Below are positions 1 through 7,580 of a DNA stretch of 64,000 bases, one piece after another. The translations under genes and the position numbers were made by a program. Positions within the stretch are counted from its first letter, which is position 1, and every line of letters starts with the position of its first letter. The stretch comes from Flavobacterium tructae (GTDB taxonomy: Bacteria > Bacteroidota > Bacteroidia > Flavobacteriales > Flavobacteriaceae). A model generated the notes under the pieces. The model was given only the letters and a program-made list of their open reading frames with translations. It made no database searches and had not been told where the DNA came from. The stretch lies in NCBI RefSeq assembly GCF_002217475.1, contig NZ_MUHH01000020.1, positions 79,051 through 143,050 of the forward strand, in the 5' to 3' direction.

Positions 1-41
1 AAAAAAAAAAAAAAAAAATCGATTAAACGGAGTATTTTTCT

Positions 42-72
42 TTGTTAAAATCTCTTTGCTTTGTTATCTTTG
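42..72 (+). promoter_or_regulatory. Bacteroidota-type promoter of the OmpA lipoprotein gene
   Basis: A -7 element TATCTTTG lies at 65-72 and a TTG at 42-44, about 20 bases upstream. This fits the TTG/TAnnTTTG consensus known for Bacteroidota housekeeping sigma factor. Transcription would start near 79, so the upstream ATG at 42 is not in the message and the ATG at 93 is the start. Confidence 0.6.
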
Positions 73-92
73 ATTCTCTAAAAACTAACCAA

Positions 93-1103
93 ATGAAAAT
101 CAAAGCTTTAACATTACTTCTAATTACATACATGATCGTAGCCTGTAATTCCAATAAAAAGCAGAATGATGTGACGGATACCACAGATTCTCTTGTAACG
201 CCCCCAGCTACCGAAACCACTTCCGGACCGTCGTCGGCTAAAAAATTTGATATCAATTCGATTCCGATTTCAGACAAAAGCCTCGGTGCATTCCCATATT
301 TTAATCTGCCTGACAATTACGAAGACACTTCAAAGAACACTATTGCTGATTATGACGTTGCTTATTTTTGGGTAAAAGATCATTTCGAAAAACCGGAAGG
401 AAAAATTTTCTATTCCAGAATTAAAGCAAAAGAAGGGAAATCTTATAGCGATCTCGAAGTAGCACGAAATTTAGATGAATTGATTAAAAGTGTGGACGGA
501 GTAAAAATCTCTGAAATGAAAGTTCCAGCAGATTCTTCACATACAATTCCAGACAACAATCGGGTAAAATATATGAATGGTTACGGTTTCATGGCAAATG
601 CCATCACCACTACCTATTTAATTCGACGTGCAGACAGAAATATCTGGATTCAGCTTACTCCTTATGACGATGCCGTTTCGGCGGGATGGATGGTTTTGGA
701 AACAAAACCTTTTAAGATTACCGCCTCTCTTATCAAAGCGGATGCCATAAAAAAAGAACTTGATACTAAAGGACACATTGCTTTGTATATTAATTTCGAT
801 ACCGATAAGGCTACTATAAAAACAGAATCTGCACCTATAATTGATGAGATTCAGAAATTGCTAACGGCTAATCCCAATCTTAAAATTGCTATTGAAGGTC
901 ATACAGACAATAGTGGCGACGCAGCCCACAATAAAAAACTTTCAGAACAGAGAGCAAATGCTGTAAAAGCGGCACTAACTTCTAAAGGAATAGATTCCTC
1001 AAGACTACAAACAAAAGGCTGGGGTTCTGACAAACCAATTGTTGAGAATACAAGCGAAGAAAATAAAGCAAAAAATCGCAGGGTAGAAATTGTAAAATTA
1101 TAA
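93..1103 (+). CDS. OmpA-family outer membrane lipoprotein
   Basis: A 336-residue lipoprotein. The signal peptide ends in a lipobox (MIVAC, Cys18), followed by a Ser/Thr/Pro-rich linker and a central domain of about 180 residues that I do not recognise. An OmpA C-terminal peptidoglycan-binding domain covers about residues 230-336. It shows the family signatures INFDTDKATI, IEGHTDNSGD, LSEQRANAV and NRRVEI. The family anchors the outer membrane to peptidoglycan through diaminopimelate. I chose the ATG at 93, not the in-frame ATG at 42, because it gives a clean signal peptide and lies just after a TAnnTTTG promoter. The gene stands alone and converges on a TonB-dependent receptor. The envelope role is secure; the function of the middle domain is unknown. 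Confidence 0.88.
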   Translation: MKIKALTLLLITYMIVACNSNKKQNDVTDTTDSLVTPPATETTSGPSSAKKFDINSIPISDKSLGAFPYFNLPDNYEDTSKNTIADYDVAYFWVKDHFEKPEGKIFYSRIKAKEGKSYSDLEVARNLDELIKSVDGVKISEMKVPADSSHTIPDNNRVKYMNGYGFMANAITTTYLIRRADRNIWIQLTPYDDAVSAGWMVLETKPFKITASLIKADAIKKELDTKGHIALYINFDTDKATIKTESAPIIDEIQKLLTANPNLKIAIEGHTDNSGDAAHNKKLSEQRANAVKAALTSKGIDSSRLQTKGWGSDKPIVENTSEENKAKNRRVEIVKL

Positions 1104-1146
1104 TACTGATCCCCGATTAGATCCGGAATGAATATTAAACTACGAA

Positions 1147-1181
1147 AAATGCAGACAATAGGTGATCTTTTGTCTGCATTT
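1147..1181. terminator. Hairpin between convergent OmpA lipoprotein and TonB receptor genes
   Basis: A perfect 12-bp stem (AAATGCAGACAA paired with TTGTCTGCATTT) encloses an 11-base loop. On the minus strand the stem is followed by TTTTTC, so it fits best as the terminator of the receptor gene. It may also stop the plus-strand gene. Confidence 0.65.
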
Positions 1182-1208
1182 GTTCTGTAAACTAAACTCT
1201 TAATAATT

Positions 1209-3584
1209 TTAAAACTGAAATTTATATCCAAAATCAGGAGAGAATCCAATCTGATCCTTCTGATTTACACTATTCGTTAAACGATTATACTCCTTCGTAA
1301 AGATATTGGTATGGTTGGTTACATTTTGGAAATCGATATAAAACTGATGAAACCTCTTTTTTGTTTTACTGTTAAATTTAATTCCAAACTTTACATCCAA
1401 CCTTAAATAAGGATCATACTTTTTGCTAAAGGCATTGGCATCATCCCTAATCTCATAACCCGCATTGTTGGAAGCAGCCAGATCAACCGGCGTGTAATAA
1501 CGCCCTCCCGCAGTTGTAAATTTGGTATCAATAGAAAAGACATTTTTCTTTGCTTTTCCTATTCTAAATTCTTTCCCCCCTAACAGATTGATGACATATC
1601 CATTATTAAAAGGTGAATTACGTTCTATACCGTCGCTCCCTTTATACTTACTTTCAAAAAACGAAGTAGTAAACAAAGCATAATATCCTTCACTAAAGAA
1701 TTTCTCAACTGTAAATTCAATCCCCTGATTGTATCCGCTTCCCTTACTTACTAAAGACGTTTTATCAATTGAATAACCAAAATCAGCACCTTCTGTTAAG
1801 GTAGAATAACTGCTTGGGAAGGACTGAACTCCTGCCTTACTAATATCCTGATAGTAAATTTCTACTTTCCCTCGCCACTTTCTGGCCAATCGTACATCAT
1901 AACCCAAAACATAATGCTGACTTTGAACTAAATCGAGATTCTTGTTAGTTTGAACCTGATTTCCATTTACCCATTCATTCAGAAATAATATTGGAGCCGC
2001 AACGCTTTGATGATGCAATCCATAACCAAAACTAATGATATTCCTTTGATTTACCGCATAAGCCAAAGCGGCTCTGGGTTCGAAAGCAAACTCTTTGTTT
2101 ATAGAAAAATACTGTCCGTGTATCCCCGCATTAAATGTTAGTTTTTCGGTCAGACGAAATTGTCCCTGAGCAAAGGGCTGAATAATATTGTAATTCCCAT
2201 TATTATTTATGAGCTGTACAAAGTCCGGATAACCATCTCCGTTATTGTCCTGTTGTCTGTCACGGGTAGCCATTTTAGCATCGAGCGTATAATTCTCAAA
2301 AAGTAAACCAGCTCTGAAAGTTGTTTTTTTATTGATTTTAGAATTGAACAAAGTCGAGAAAGTAACTCTGTTTTCATTGTTACTAATATCCGTAAAAGGC
2401 AAACGATTTACTGCGGGCGTACTGAAATTATAATAGCGGAAATTCTCATAGGAGTTGCTCGAATTTGAAAAACCGACAATTGTTTTCAAATATGATTTTG
2501 TTCCAATTTCCAAATTGTGTTTTAATCCAAAAGAAGCAAATCCCGATTTAACATAGGCATCCTCATCCTGTGCAGCAAAAGGATCTTCCTTATCTATTTT
2601 ATCTCCTAAAAAATCAATATCCGATGTTCCGTAGATTCCAAAAAGCGAGAAATTACCCATTTTACTTTTTCCTAAATCTACATTAAAACTAATGTCTCTG
2701 TAATTAGGCTGTGCATCTGTACCCGCTAAACCTAAAACCCCGACAAAACCATATCTTGCCGACGCTACAAAGGAACCTCCTTTTTTACCAAGCGGGCCTT
2801 CGGCCATAAATTCGACACCCGGATAAGCTCCGGCACTAATCATATACTCATAATCATCGGGATTTCCTTTTCGGAAACTCAGATCAAAAACACCTCCAAT
2901 TGCATTTCCATACTCCGCCGGAAAAGCAGATGTTAAAAAGTCAGAATTAGCCAGAAGATTTGGATTCAGAGCCGAAATTGGGCCTCCAGTCGTTCCCAAT
3001 GTCGAAAAATGATTGGGACTCGGAACCGGCATTCCTTCTATTCTCCACAACATTCCCGATGGTGAATTTCCACGTACCACAATATCGTTTCGACTGTCAT
3101 CTCCGGTAGAAACTCCCGCAAAATTAGAAACCAAACGTGCCACATCGCTCCTTCCTCCTGCATACCGATTGACTTCTTCTGTCGTAAATTGTTTAGTCGA
3201 TACCAACGCCATTTTATTAATGGATTTCGCTTTACTTAAACCCGAAGTCACTACAATTTCATCCAGTGTATTAAACTTCTCCATCATCGAAACCGTCAGC
3301 AGATTGTCTTTTCCTGTCGTAACATCCAGGTCCGAAACAGAAGTGTTTTCATAACCCTCAAAACTAAAACTCAAACTCTGTCTACCAACCGGAATATTGG
3401 TTAATTTAAAACTACCTTCGGCATCTGAAATGGCATTTTTTTTCTCATCGCCAATTAATACTATAGCAACTCCGATAAGTGGTTTTTCAGATTGTTTGTC
3501 AATTATTTTTCCTTTTACAGTACCCGTTTGAGCATAGGTAATCCACCCAAAAAGACTTATAATAATCAAGAATATTCTTTTCAT
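1209..3584 (-). CDS. TonB-dependent receptor with carboxypeptidase-regulatory-like domain
   Basis: A 791-residue outer membrane receptor. A signal peptide ends near YAQ (residue 19). A CarboxypepD_reg-like domain (about 20-105) follows, with GTVKGKIIDKQSEKPLIGV. A plug domain (about 110-235) contains DEIVVTSG and NDIVVRGNSP, and then comes a long beta-barrel ending in the aromatic-terminated strand YKFQF. This is the usual layout of SusC-like and other Bacteroidota receptors. The substrate cannot be told: no SusD partner, haem or siderophore gene lies beside it. A Crp/Fnr regulator lies 67 bases upstream in the same direction, but a TATTTTTG (minus strand, 3612-3619) just upstream suggests a promoter of its own. 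The receptor family is certain and the cargo unknown. Confidence 0.9.
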   Translation of the reverse strand: MKRIFLIIISLFGWITYAQTGTVKGKIIDKQSEKPLIGVAIVLIGDEKKNAISDAEGSFKLTNIPVGRQSLSFSFEGYENTSVSDLDVTTGKDNLLTVSMMEKFNTLDEIVVTSGLSKAKSINKMALVSTKQFTTEEVNRYAGGRSDVARLVSNFAGVSTGDDSRNDIVVRGNSPSGMLWRIEGMPVPSPNHFSTLGTTGGPISALNPNLLANSDFLTSAFPAEYGNAIGGVFDLSFRKGNPDDYEYMISAGAYPGVEFMAEGPLGKKGGSFVASARYGFVGVLGLAGTDAQPNYRDISFNVDLGKSKMGNFSLFGIYGTSDIDFLGDKIDKEDPFAAQDEDAYVKSGFASFGLKHNLEIGTKSYLKTIVGFSNSSNSYENFRYYNFSTPAVNRLPFTDISNNENRVTFSTLFNSKINKKTTFRAGLLFENYTLDAKMATRDRQQDNNGDGYPDFVQLINNNGNYNIIQPFAQGQFRLTEKLTFNAGIHGQYFSINKEFAFEPRAALAYAVNQRNIISFGYGLHHQSVAAPILFLNEWVNGNQVQTNKNLDLVQSQHYVLGYDVRLARKWRGKVEIYYQDISKAGVQSFPSSYSTLTEGADFGYSIDKTSLVSKGSGYNQGIEFTVEKFFSEGYYALFTTSFFESKYKGSDGIERNSPFNNGYVINLLGGKEFRIGKAKKNVFSIDTKFTTAGGRYYTPVDLAASNNAGYEIRDDANAFSKKYDPYLRLDVKFGIKFNSKTKKRFHQFYIDFQNVTNHTNIFTKEYNRLTNSVNQKDQIGFSPDFGYKFQF

Positions 3585-3651
3585 TTTTATTTTGCTTTAC
3601 AGTTATAGAAGCAAAAATAAAGAGCCGAATTTTCTTAAAAATTGACTTGAG

Positions 3652-4233
3652 TTAAGATTTACTGTTCAATGTAATTCTGGTTCGGATTCGGCTTAAACTT
3701 TCGGGTTGGATTCCCAGATAACTGGCAATGTATTTTAACGAAACCCTTTCGACCACTTTGGGACAATACTTTAAAAATCGCAAATAACGTTCTTCATGCG
3801 ACAATAAAGACATTGCCATATTTCTGCCGGTGAGACCTTTTATGGTTCTTTCCATCATAATTCGTAAAAAGGAATTGAATACAGGGTATTCAGCAACCAG
3901 TTTTTCAAAATCATGTTTGTACGCCAGATACAACACACAATCTTCCAGAGCTTCTATATTGAGCAATGAAGGCTTTCCGTAAAGAAAACTCTCAAAATCA
4001 GAATACCAGTCATTTTCAAAGAAGAAGTTTCCGGTAGACTCTACTCCATCAAGTGAGTAATAGTAACGAATACAGCCTTCCGCAATAAAAACTCCGAAAT
4101 TACACACCTCTCCTTCGACTAAAAGGTGCTCATTTTTTTTGATTTTCTTTAGCCTTAGTATGTTTTTAAAAGCCATACTTTCCGCTTCATTAAATTGCAT
4201 AAATCGCGACAGGTCTGTTATTACATTTTGCAT
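3652..4233 (-). CDS. Crp/Fnr-family transcriptional regulator
   Basis: A 193-residue protein. An N-terminal cyclic-nucleotide-binding-like beta-roll (about 25-115) shows HLLVEGEVCNFGVFIAEGCIRYYY. An alpha-helical dimer region follows, and then a C-terminal helix-turn-helix (SLKYIASYLGIQPESLSRIR, about 165-184). In Bacteroidota this subgroup is usually a cAMP-independent activator or repressor of adjacent stress or redox genes. It lies between a flavodoxin-like oxidoreductase upstream (95-base gap) and a TonB receptor downstream, all on the minus strand. It may regulate either one; that is inference from position. No Fnr-type cysteine cluster is seen, so an oxygen-sensing Fe-S centre is unlikely. 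Confidence 0.85.
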   Translation of the reverse strand: MQNVITDLSRFMQFNEAESMAFKNILRLKKIKKNEHLLVEGEVCNFGVFIAEGCIRYYYSLDGVESTGNFFFENDWYSDFESFLYGKPSLLNIEALEDCVLYLAYKHDFEKLVAEYPVFNSFLRIMMERTIKGLTGRNMAMSLLSHEERYLRFLKYCPKVVERVSLKYIASYLGIQPESLSRIRTRITLNSKS

Positions 4234-4327
4234 GATTGGTTATTTTTTAGAAAAAAGTGGTTTTATAAATAACTTCAACAATTCCAAAAAATTGCCTTAA
4301 ACAGCTATAAAACAGAAATATAACAAA

Positions 4328-4918
4328 TTAGACCTGCAAAGCCTTTTCCTGAAACACTTCTTTAATCTGATTGCTCCATCCAGAAACATTCTCGTCAGAA
4401 ACTCTGTCGGCTTTATCAAAATAAAAATGCTTCTGAACCTCTAGTCCGCAATAATTAAAAATTCCGATATCTGACGTTAGTGTTAAAGCTTTATCCATTC
4501 CTATTGATTCGTATTCTGCATTTGATTTCCCGTGTGAATTGATTATGATTGCCTTTTTCCCTGTCAATAAACCTTTCTGAATTCCCTGATCGTATCGATA
4601 AGCAAATCCATAACTAAAAACACGGTCAATATAACCTTTCATAATCGCGGGCATTCCTGTCCACCAAATTGGATATATAAAAACAATGCGATCAGCCCAT
4701 GCGATAAAATCCTGTTCGGTTTTAACTTCCTCCGCAATTTCGCCTACTCTCTGACCCTTCATATCTGCCAGAGATAAGACGGGATTAAAGTTGATTGCAT
4801 TTAAATCTCTCACGATAACTTCCTGCCCTGATTTTTCAAGATTCTCCGTGATAATTTGTTTGAAAAAGTGATTTAAACTTCCTGTATTTGGATGTGCGTA
4901 AACGATTAAATTTTTCAT
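4328..4918 (-). CDS. NAD(P)H-dependent flavin oxidoreductase (flavodoxin_2 family)
   Basis: A 196-residue flavodoxin-fold protein of the NAD(P)H dehydrogenase (quinone)/KefF/MdaB type. The N-terminal strand and FMN/FAD phosphate loop read MKNLIVYAHPNTGSLNHFF. The FIYPIWWTGMPAIMKGYIDRVFSYGFAY motif, centred on WW near residue 86, is characteristic of the family and contributes to flavin and quinone binding. The expected role is two-electron reduction of quinones or nitro compounds in the cytoplasm. It precedes a Crp/Fnr regulator on the same strand, and an AraC regulator lies upstream, so control by electrophile or redox stress is plausible but inferred. The exact substrate is unknown. Confidence 0.85.
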   Translation of the reverse strand: MKNLIVYAHPNTGSLNHFFKQIITENLEKSGQEVIVRDLNAINFNPVLSLADMKGQRVGEIAEEVKTEQDFIAWADRIVFIYPIWWTGMPAIMKGYIDRVFSYGFAYRYDQGIQKGLLTGKKAIIINSHGKSNAEYESIGMDKALTLTSDIGIFNYCGLEVQKHFYFDKADRVSDENVSGWSNQIKEVFQEKALQV

Positions 4919-5000
4919 GTTTTCTGTTTTTTAAGATTGAACATGACAAATGTAAATCCAAGGGTCTCATGACAATTGTAAGAAAACGAAAAGCAGACTT

Positions 5001-5822
5001 CTAAAGCTTCTTTGAACTACAGATATCGCTTTGAAATTTCAGAAATTTGGTTGGAGAGATATTCATGTAATGTTTAAAATCATGTATCAACTGACTCTGA
5101 TCGTAATAACCGCATTGCTCTACAACAGCAAGCCAGTCTGTTTTGGAATCCCGTAAAATATCTTTCTGAATTACTTCAACGGCTTTTAAAAAACGCTCGT
5201 ATCGACTAATTTCTTTAATTGTATAGCCAAAAAACTTCTTTTGATTCAACTGAACATTTCGCTCTGATTGATTTGTTTGAGATGCGACTGCTTTTATGGG
5301 ATCTATGTTTTTTTCTCTAAAATCAGTCAAAAGAGAAATCATGGCATGTTGTTCTCGCAAATAAGGTTTGCAAAATTCTAAAATATGGTCAACACGTTCG
5401 TTTGGATCAGAGAGCTCGTTAAGTTCTTCCCATAAAAGGGAAAAACAATTTTCGGCAATCAAAGTATCGGGATCAACAGGTAAAGAATGAGTAAGAAGTG
5501 CATTCCCAAAAAATCTATAAAATGCATCTTCTTTAAAATTGGCAACTAAAATCTCCGAATCAGGATTTAAAGTGTATTCAAAAGCTTGTTTTATTGGTCC
5601 TAAAACAACACATTTCTGCACTTCAAGAGTTGTATTTTGCTGTGATTTTAAAGAAGCTCCTTCTCCAAAAATAAAAACCAGAATGGTCTGAAAAGTAGGC
5701 AATAATGTTTTCGTTACAGGAATATTGCCTTTATTCTCTGCAAAATAAAAATGTGAAAAAACAGTATCGAATGCTGAAGGAACAGCAATTCTATAATTGT
5801 TATTTTCTTCAGCATGTATCAT
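5001..5822 (-). CDS. AraC-family transcriptional regulator
   Basis: A 273-residue protein. The N-terminal half is a cupin-like sensory region of the kind found in Bacteroidota AraC proteins. The C-terminal 90 residues carry the AraC DNA-binding domain, with a weak first helix-turn-helix near 185-210 and a clear second one: DWLAVVEQCGYYDQSQLIHDFK, then ISPTKFLKFQ (about 228-265). It sits 82 bases upstream of the flavodoxin_2 oxidoreductase on the same strand, the position expected for a regulator of that enzyme. It lies 28 bases downstream of lipB. The effector is unknown. Confidence 0.82.
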   Translation of the reverse strand: MIHAEENNNYRIAVPSAFDTVFSHFYFAENKGNIPVTKTLLPTFQTILVFIFGEGASLKSQQNTTLEVQKCVVLGPIKQAFEYTLNPDSEILVANFKEDAFYRFFGNALLTHSLPVDPDTLIAENCFSLLWEELNELSDPNERVDHILEFCKPYLREQHAMISLLTDFREKNIDPIKAVASQTNQSERNVQLNQKKFFGYTIKEISRYERFLKAVEVIQKDILRDSKTDWLAVVEQCGYYDQSQLIHDFKHYMNISPTKFLKFQSDICSSKKL

Positions 5823-5850
5823 ACTATTTTATATTTCAAAAGCTCTTTTT

Positions 5851-6549
5851 TTAAACAAACTCCGCTTCAAACAAATCGGTTAAATGTTTGATGATTTTCG
5901 CTTTTACTTCTTCTTCATCAACTTTTTCGACACCAAGCTCTACCTGTAAGGAAGTAACTCCTTTACCACGGATTCCGCATGGGATAATGTTATCAAAGTA
6001 GCCCAAATCGACATTTACATTTAAAGCAAATCCATGCATGGTTACCCAGCGTGACGCACGAACACCAAGCGCACAAATTTTTCTGGCAAACGGAGTTCCA
6101 ACATCTAGCCAGACTCCTGTTTCACCGTCACTTCGTCCGGACTTTAAACCATATTCTTCTAAAGTGAGGATAATAGATTCTTCCAGAAAACGTAAGTACT
6201 TATGAATATCGGTAAAGAAATTCTCCAAATCCAAAATTGGGTACCCTACAATTTGTCCCGGCCCGTGATACGTAATATCACCACCACGATTGATTTTATA
6301 GAAGGTAGCTCCTTTGGCTTCAAGCTGTTTTTCGTTCAAGAGTAAATTTTCAAAATCCCCGCTTTTGCCTAATGTGTAGACGTGCGGATGCTCTACAAAC
6401 AACAAATAATTGGGAGTTTCCAGATCGAGCTCTTCTCTTCTGTTTCTGATTTTTAGGTCGACTATATCCTTGAACAGTTCTTCCTGATATTCCCAGGTCG
6501 ATTTATAGTCTCTGCTTCCTAAATCCTGAAGTTGGATTTTTTTATTCAT
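5851..6549 (-). CDS. lipB: Octanoyl-[acyl-carrier-protein]:protein N-octanoyltransferase LipB
   Basis: A 232-residue enzyme that moves octanoate from acyl-carrier protein to the lipoyl domains of 2-oxoacid dehydrogenases and the glycine cleavage H protein, the first step of endogenous lipoate synthesis. The substrate-binding motif RGGDITYHGPGQ is at 88-99. The family's catalytic pair is visible as Lys157 (FARKICALG) and Cys191 (IIPCGI). HGFALNVN at 172-179 is also typical. Length and motifs match LipB rather than LplA. It begins 5 bases after the stop of the upstream lipoprotein gene, so the two are probably one transcript. LipA is not in the window. Confidence 0.96.
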   Translation of the reverse strand: MNKKIQLQDLGSRDYKSTWEYQEELFKDIVDLKIRNRREELDLETPNYLLFVEHPHVYTLGKSGDFENLLLNEKQLEAKGATFYKINRGGDITYHGPGQIVGYPILDLENFFTDIHKYLRFLEESIILTLEEYGLKSGRSDGETGVWLDVGTPFARKICALGVRASRWVTMHGFALNVNVDLGYFDNIIPCGIRGKGVTSLQVELGVEKVDEEEVKAKIIKHLTDLFEAEFV

Positions 6550-6554
6550 CTTAA

Positions 6555-7310
6555 TTATTTTTCAAACTCAACATCAAAGTTAAGTTTGTCAGGATTCTCC
6601 ATATAATCCGTGAAAGGGTATTGAATTGTAATTGTTTTTCGGTCTTCACTAAATAAAGCAGTCGGATTTGATACTTTTTTAATGCGTTTTGGGAAATGGT
6701 ATTTTAAAACATAAGTAGAAGATGCAAAAACCATTTTTGACATTTCGGCTGTTGTATCTTTCACTTTCTCGGCTTGTTTTTGTTTGTCGACTGTCGCTTT
6801 ACGGGTAAATTTCTTTCCGTCGTAATTGAAGCTTACTTTACTGTTGTTGTCTCCCAAACCTCCTACAAAGGGTGTTGAAGCATCTGCTCCTCCAACCAGC
6901 TTTTGAAGTGTATTCACCGATTGTAATATGTCATGTAAGTCATTTACTTTTTTAAAGTCTTCTGAAAATATCATCAGAAATTCTTTCTTCTCCTCATTCA
7001 CTTTAATATTAACCACAAGGTCTTCCAATTTTTTTATTTCACTTTGAACTTCCGGAGATAATTTTGAAATGCTTTCCCCTTTATCTGCCAACAGTTGTTT
7101 GAAGGTAAAAGTAGAATCCATATTTTTTTTGTTATTCGCTCCCAATTGATCACCAATCTGATCTCCTGCCATTGCCATTAAAGCAGAGCCGTCCATATCT
7201 AAAGAAAATTTTCCGGTTCCGTTATCACTTACATAAATATTTTCGGTAAAAGTACAGCTTGCCAGAGTGGCGAATAAAAAAGAAAAACTGAGTAACTTAT
7301 ATAATTTCAT
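6555..7310 (-). CDS. Hypothetical lipoprotein cotranscribed with lipB
   Basis: A 251-residue protein with a lipoprotein signal peptide (lipobox LASC, Cys19). After it comes a soluble, charged domain of alternating helices and strands. A YDGKKFTRKATVDK segment in the middle and a YVLKYHFPKRIKKV segment near the C terminus suggest a beta-rich fold. I do not recognise a family with certainty. Only 5 bases separate it from lipB, so it is translated from the same message. There is no evidence that it has a lipoate-related role. It is divergent from lysS; the spacer holds two short repeat arrays. Confidence 0.8.
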   Translation of the reverse strand: MKLYKLLSFSFLFATLASCTFTENIYVSDNGTGKFSLDMDGSALMAMAGDQIGDQLGANNKKNMDSTFTFKQLLADKGESISKLSPEVQSEIKKLEDLVVNIKVNEEKKEFLMIFSEDFKKVNDLHDILQSVNTLQKLVGGADASTPFVGGLGDNNSKVSFNYDGKKFTRKATVDKQKQAEKVKDTTAEMSKMVFASSTYVLKYHFPKRIKKVSNPTALFSEDRKTITIQYPFTDYMENPDKLNFDVEFEK

Positions 7311-7366
7311 CGTGGTTAATTTTTCTCAAAGATACGAAGTTTCGTGGATTGTTTAAATGGTGATTT

Positions 7367-7448
7367 GTTTAATCGCTTAACTGTTTAATCGTTTAACCGT
7401 TTTGTTGGATCCTTAGATTCTCAGAACCTCATAATCTTAGATCCTTAG
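7367..7448. repeat. Two abutting 40-bp arrays of five octamers
   Basis: From 7367 to 7406 the sequence reads in 8-bp steps as GTTTAATC, GCTTAACT, GTTTAATC, GTTTAACC, GTTTTGTT. After two bases, 7409-7448 reads ATCCTTAG, ATTCTCAG, AACCTCAT, AATCTTAG, ATCCTTAG. Both arrays have exactly five units. They lie in the spacer between the divergent lipoprotein gene and lysS. The second belongs to the CTTAG/CTAAG family seen at four other places in the window. Confidence 0.75.
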
Positions 7449-7550
7449 AAAAGATACAAGTGGATAGCGGAACAAAACTACCTTGAAAACCTGAAAATTA
7501 CTGCTTCAAAAAATCTAAAATCAGCATTCTGAAATCTACATTCTTTTCTT

Positions 7551-7558
7551 TATCTTTG
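7551..7558 (+). promoter_or_regulatory. lysS -7 promoter element
   Basis: TATCTTTG matches TAnnTTTG and lies 22 bases upstream of the lysS ATG. I see no clear TTG about 20 bases further upstream, so the assignment rests on the -7 element alone. Confidence 0.5.
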
Positions 7559-7580
7559 CACACTTAAAAAAGAGCACAAA

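Noticed and set aside
1..18. Run of 18 A at the window start
   Set aside because: Cannot be judged without the sequence to its left; it may be a long A-tract or part of a terminator outside the window.
23..316. Minus-strand ORF of 97 codons opposite the OmpA lipoprotein gene
   Set aside because: It overlaps the promoter and N-terminal coding region of a well-supported gene and shows no recognisable protein features.
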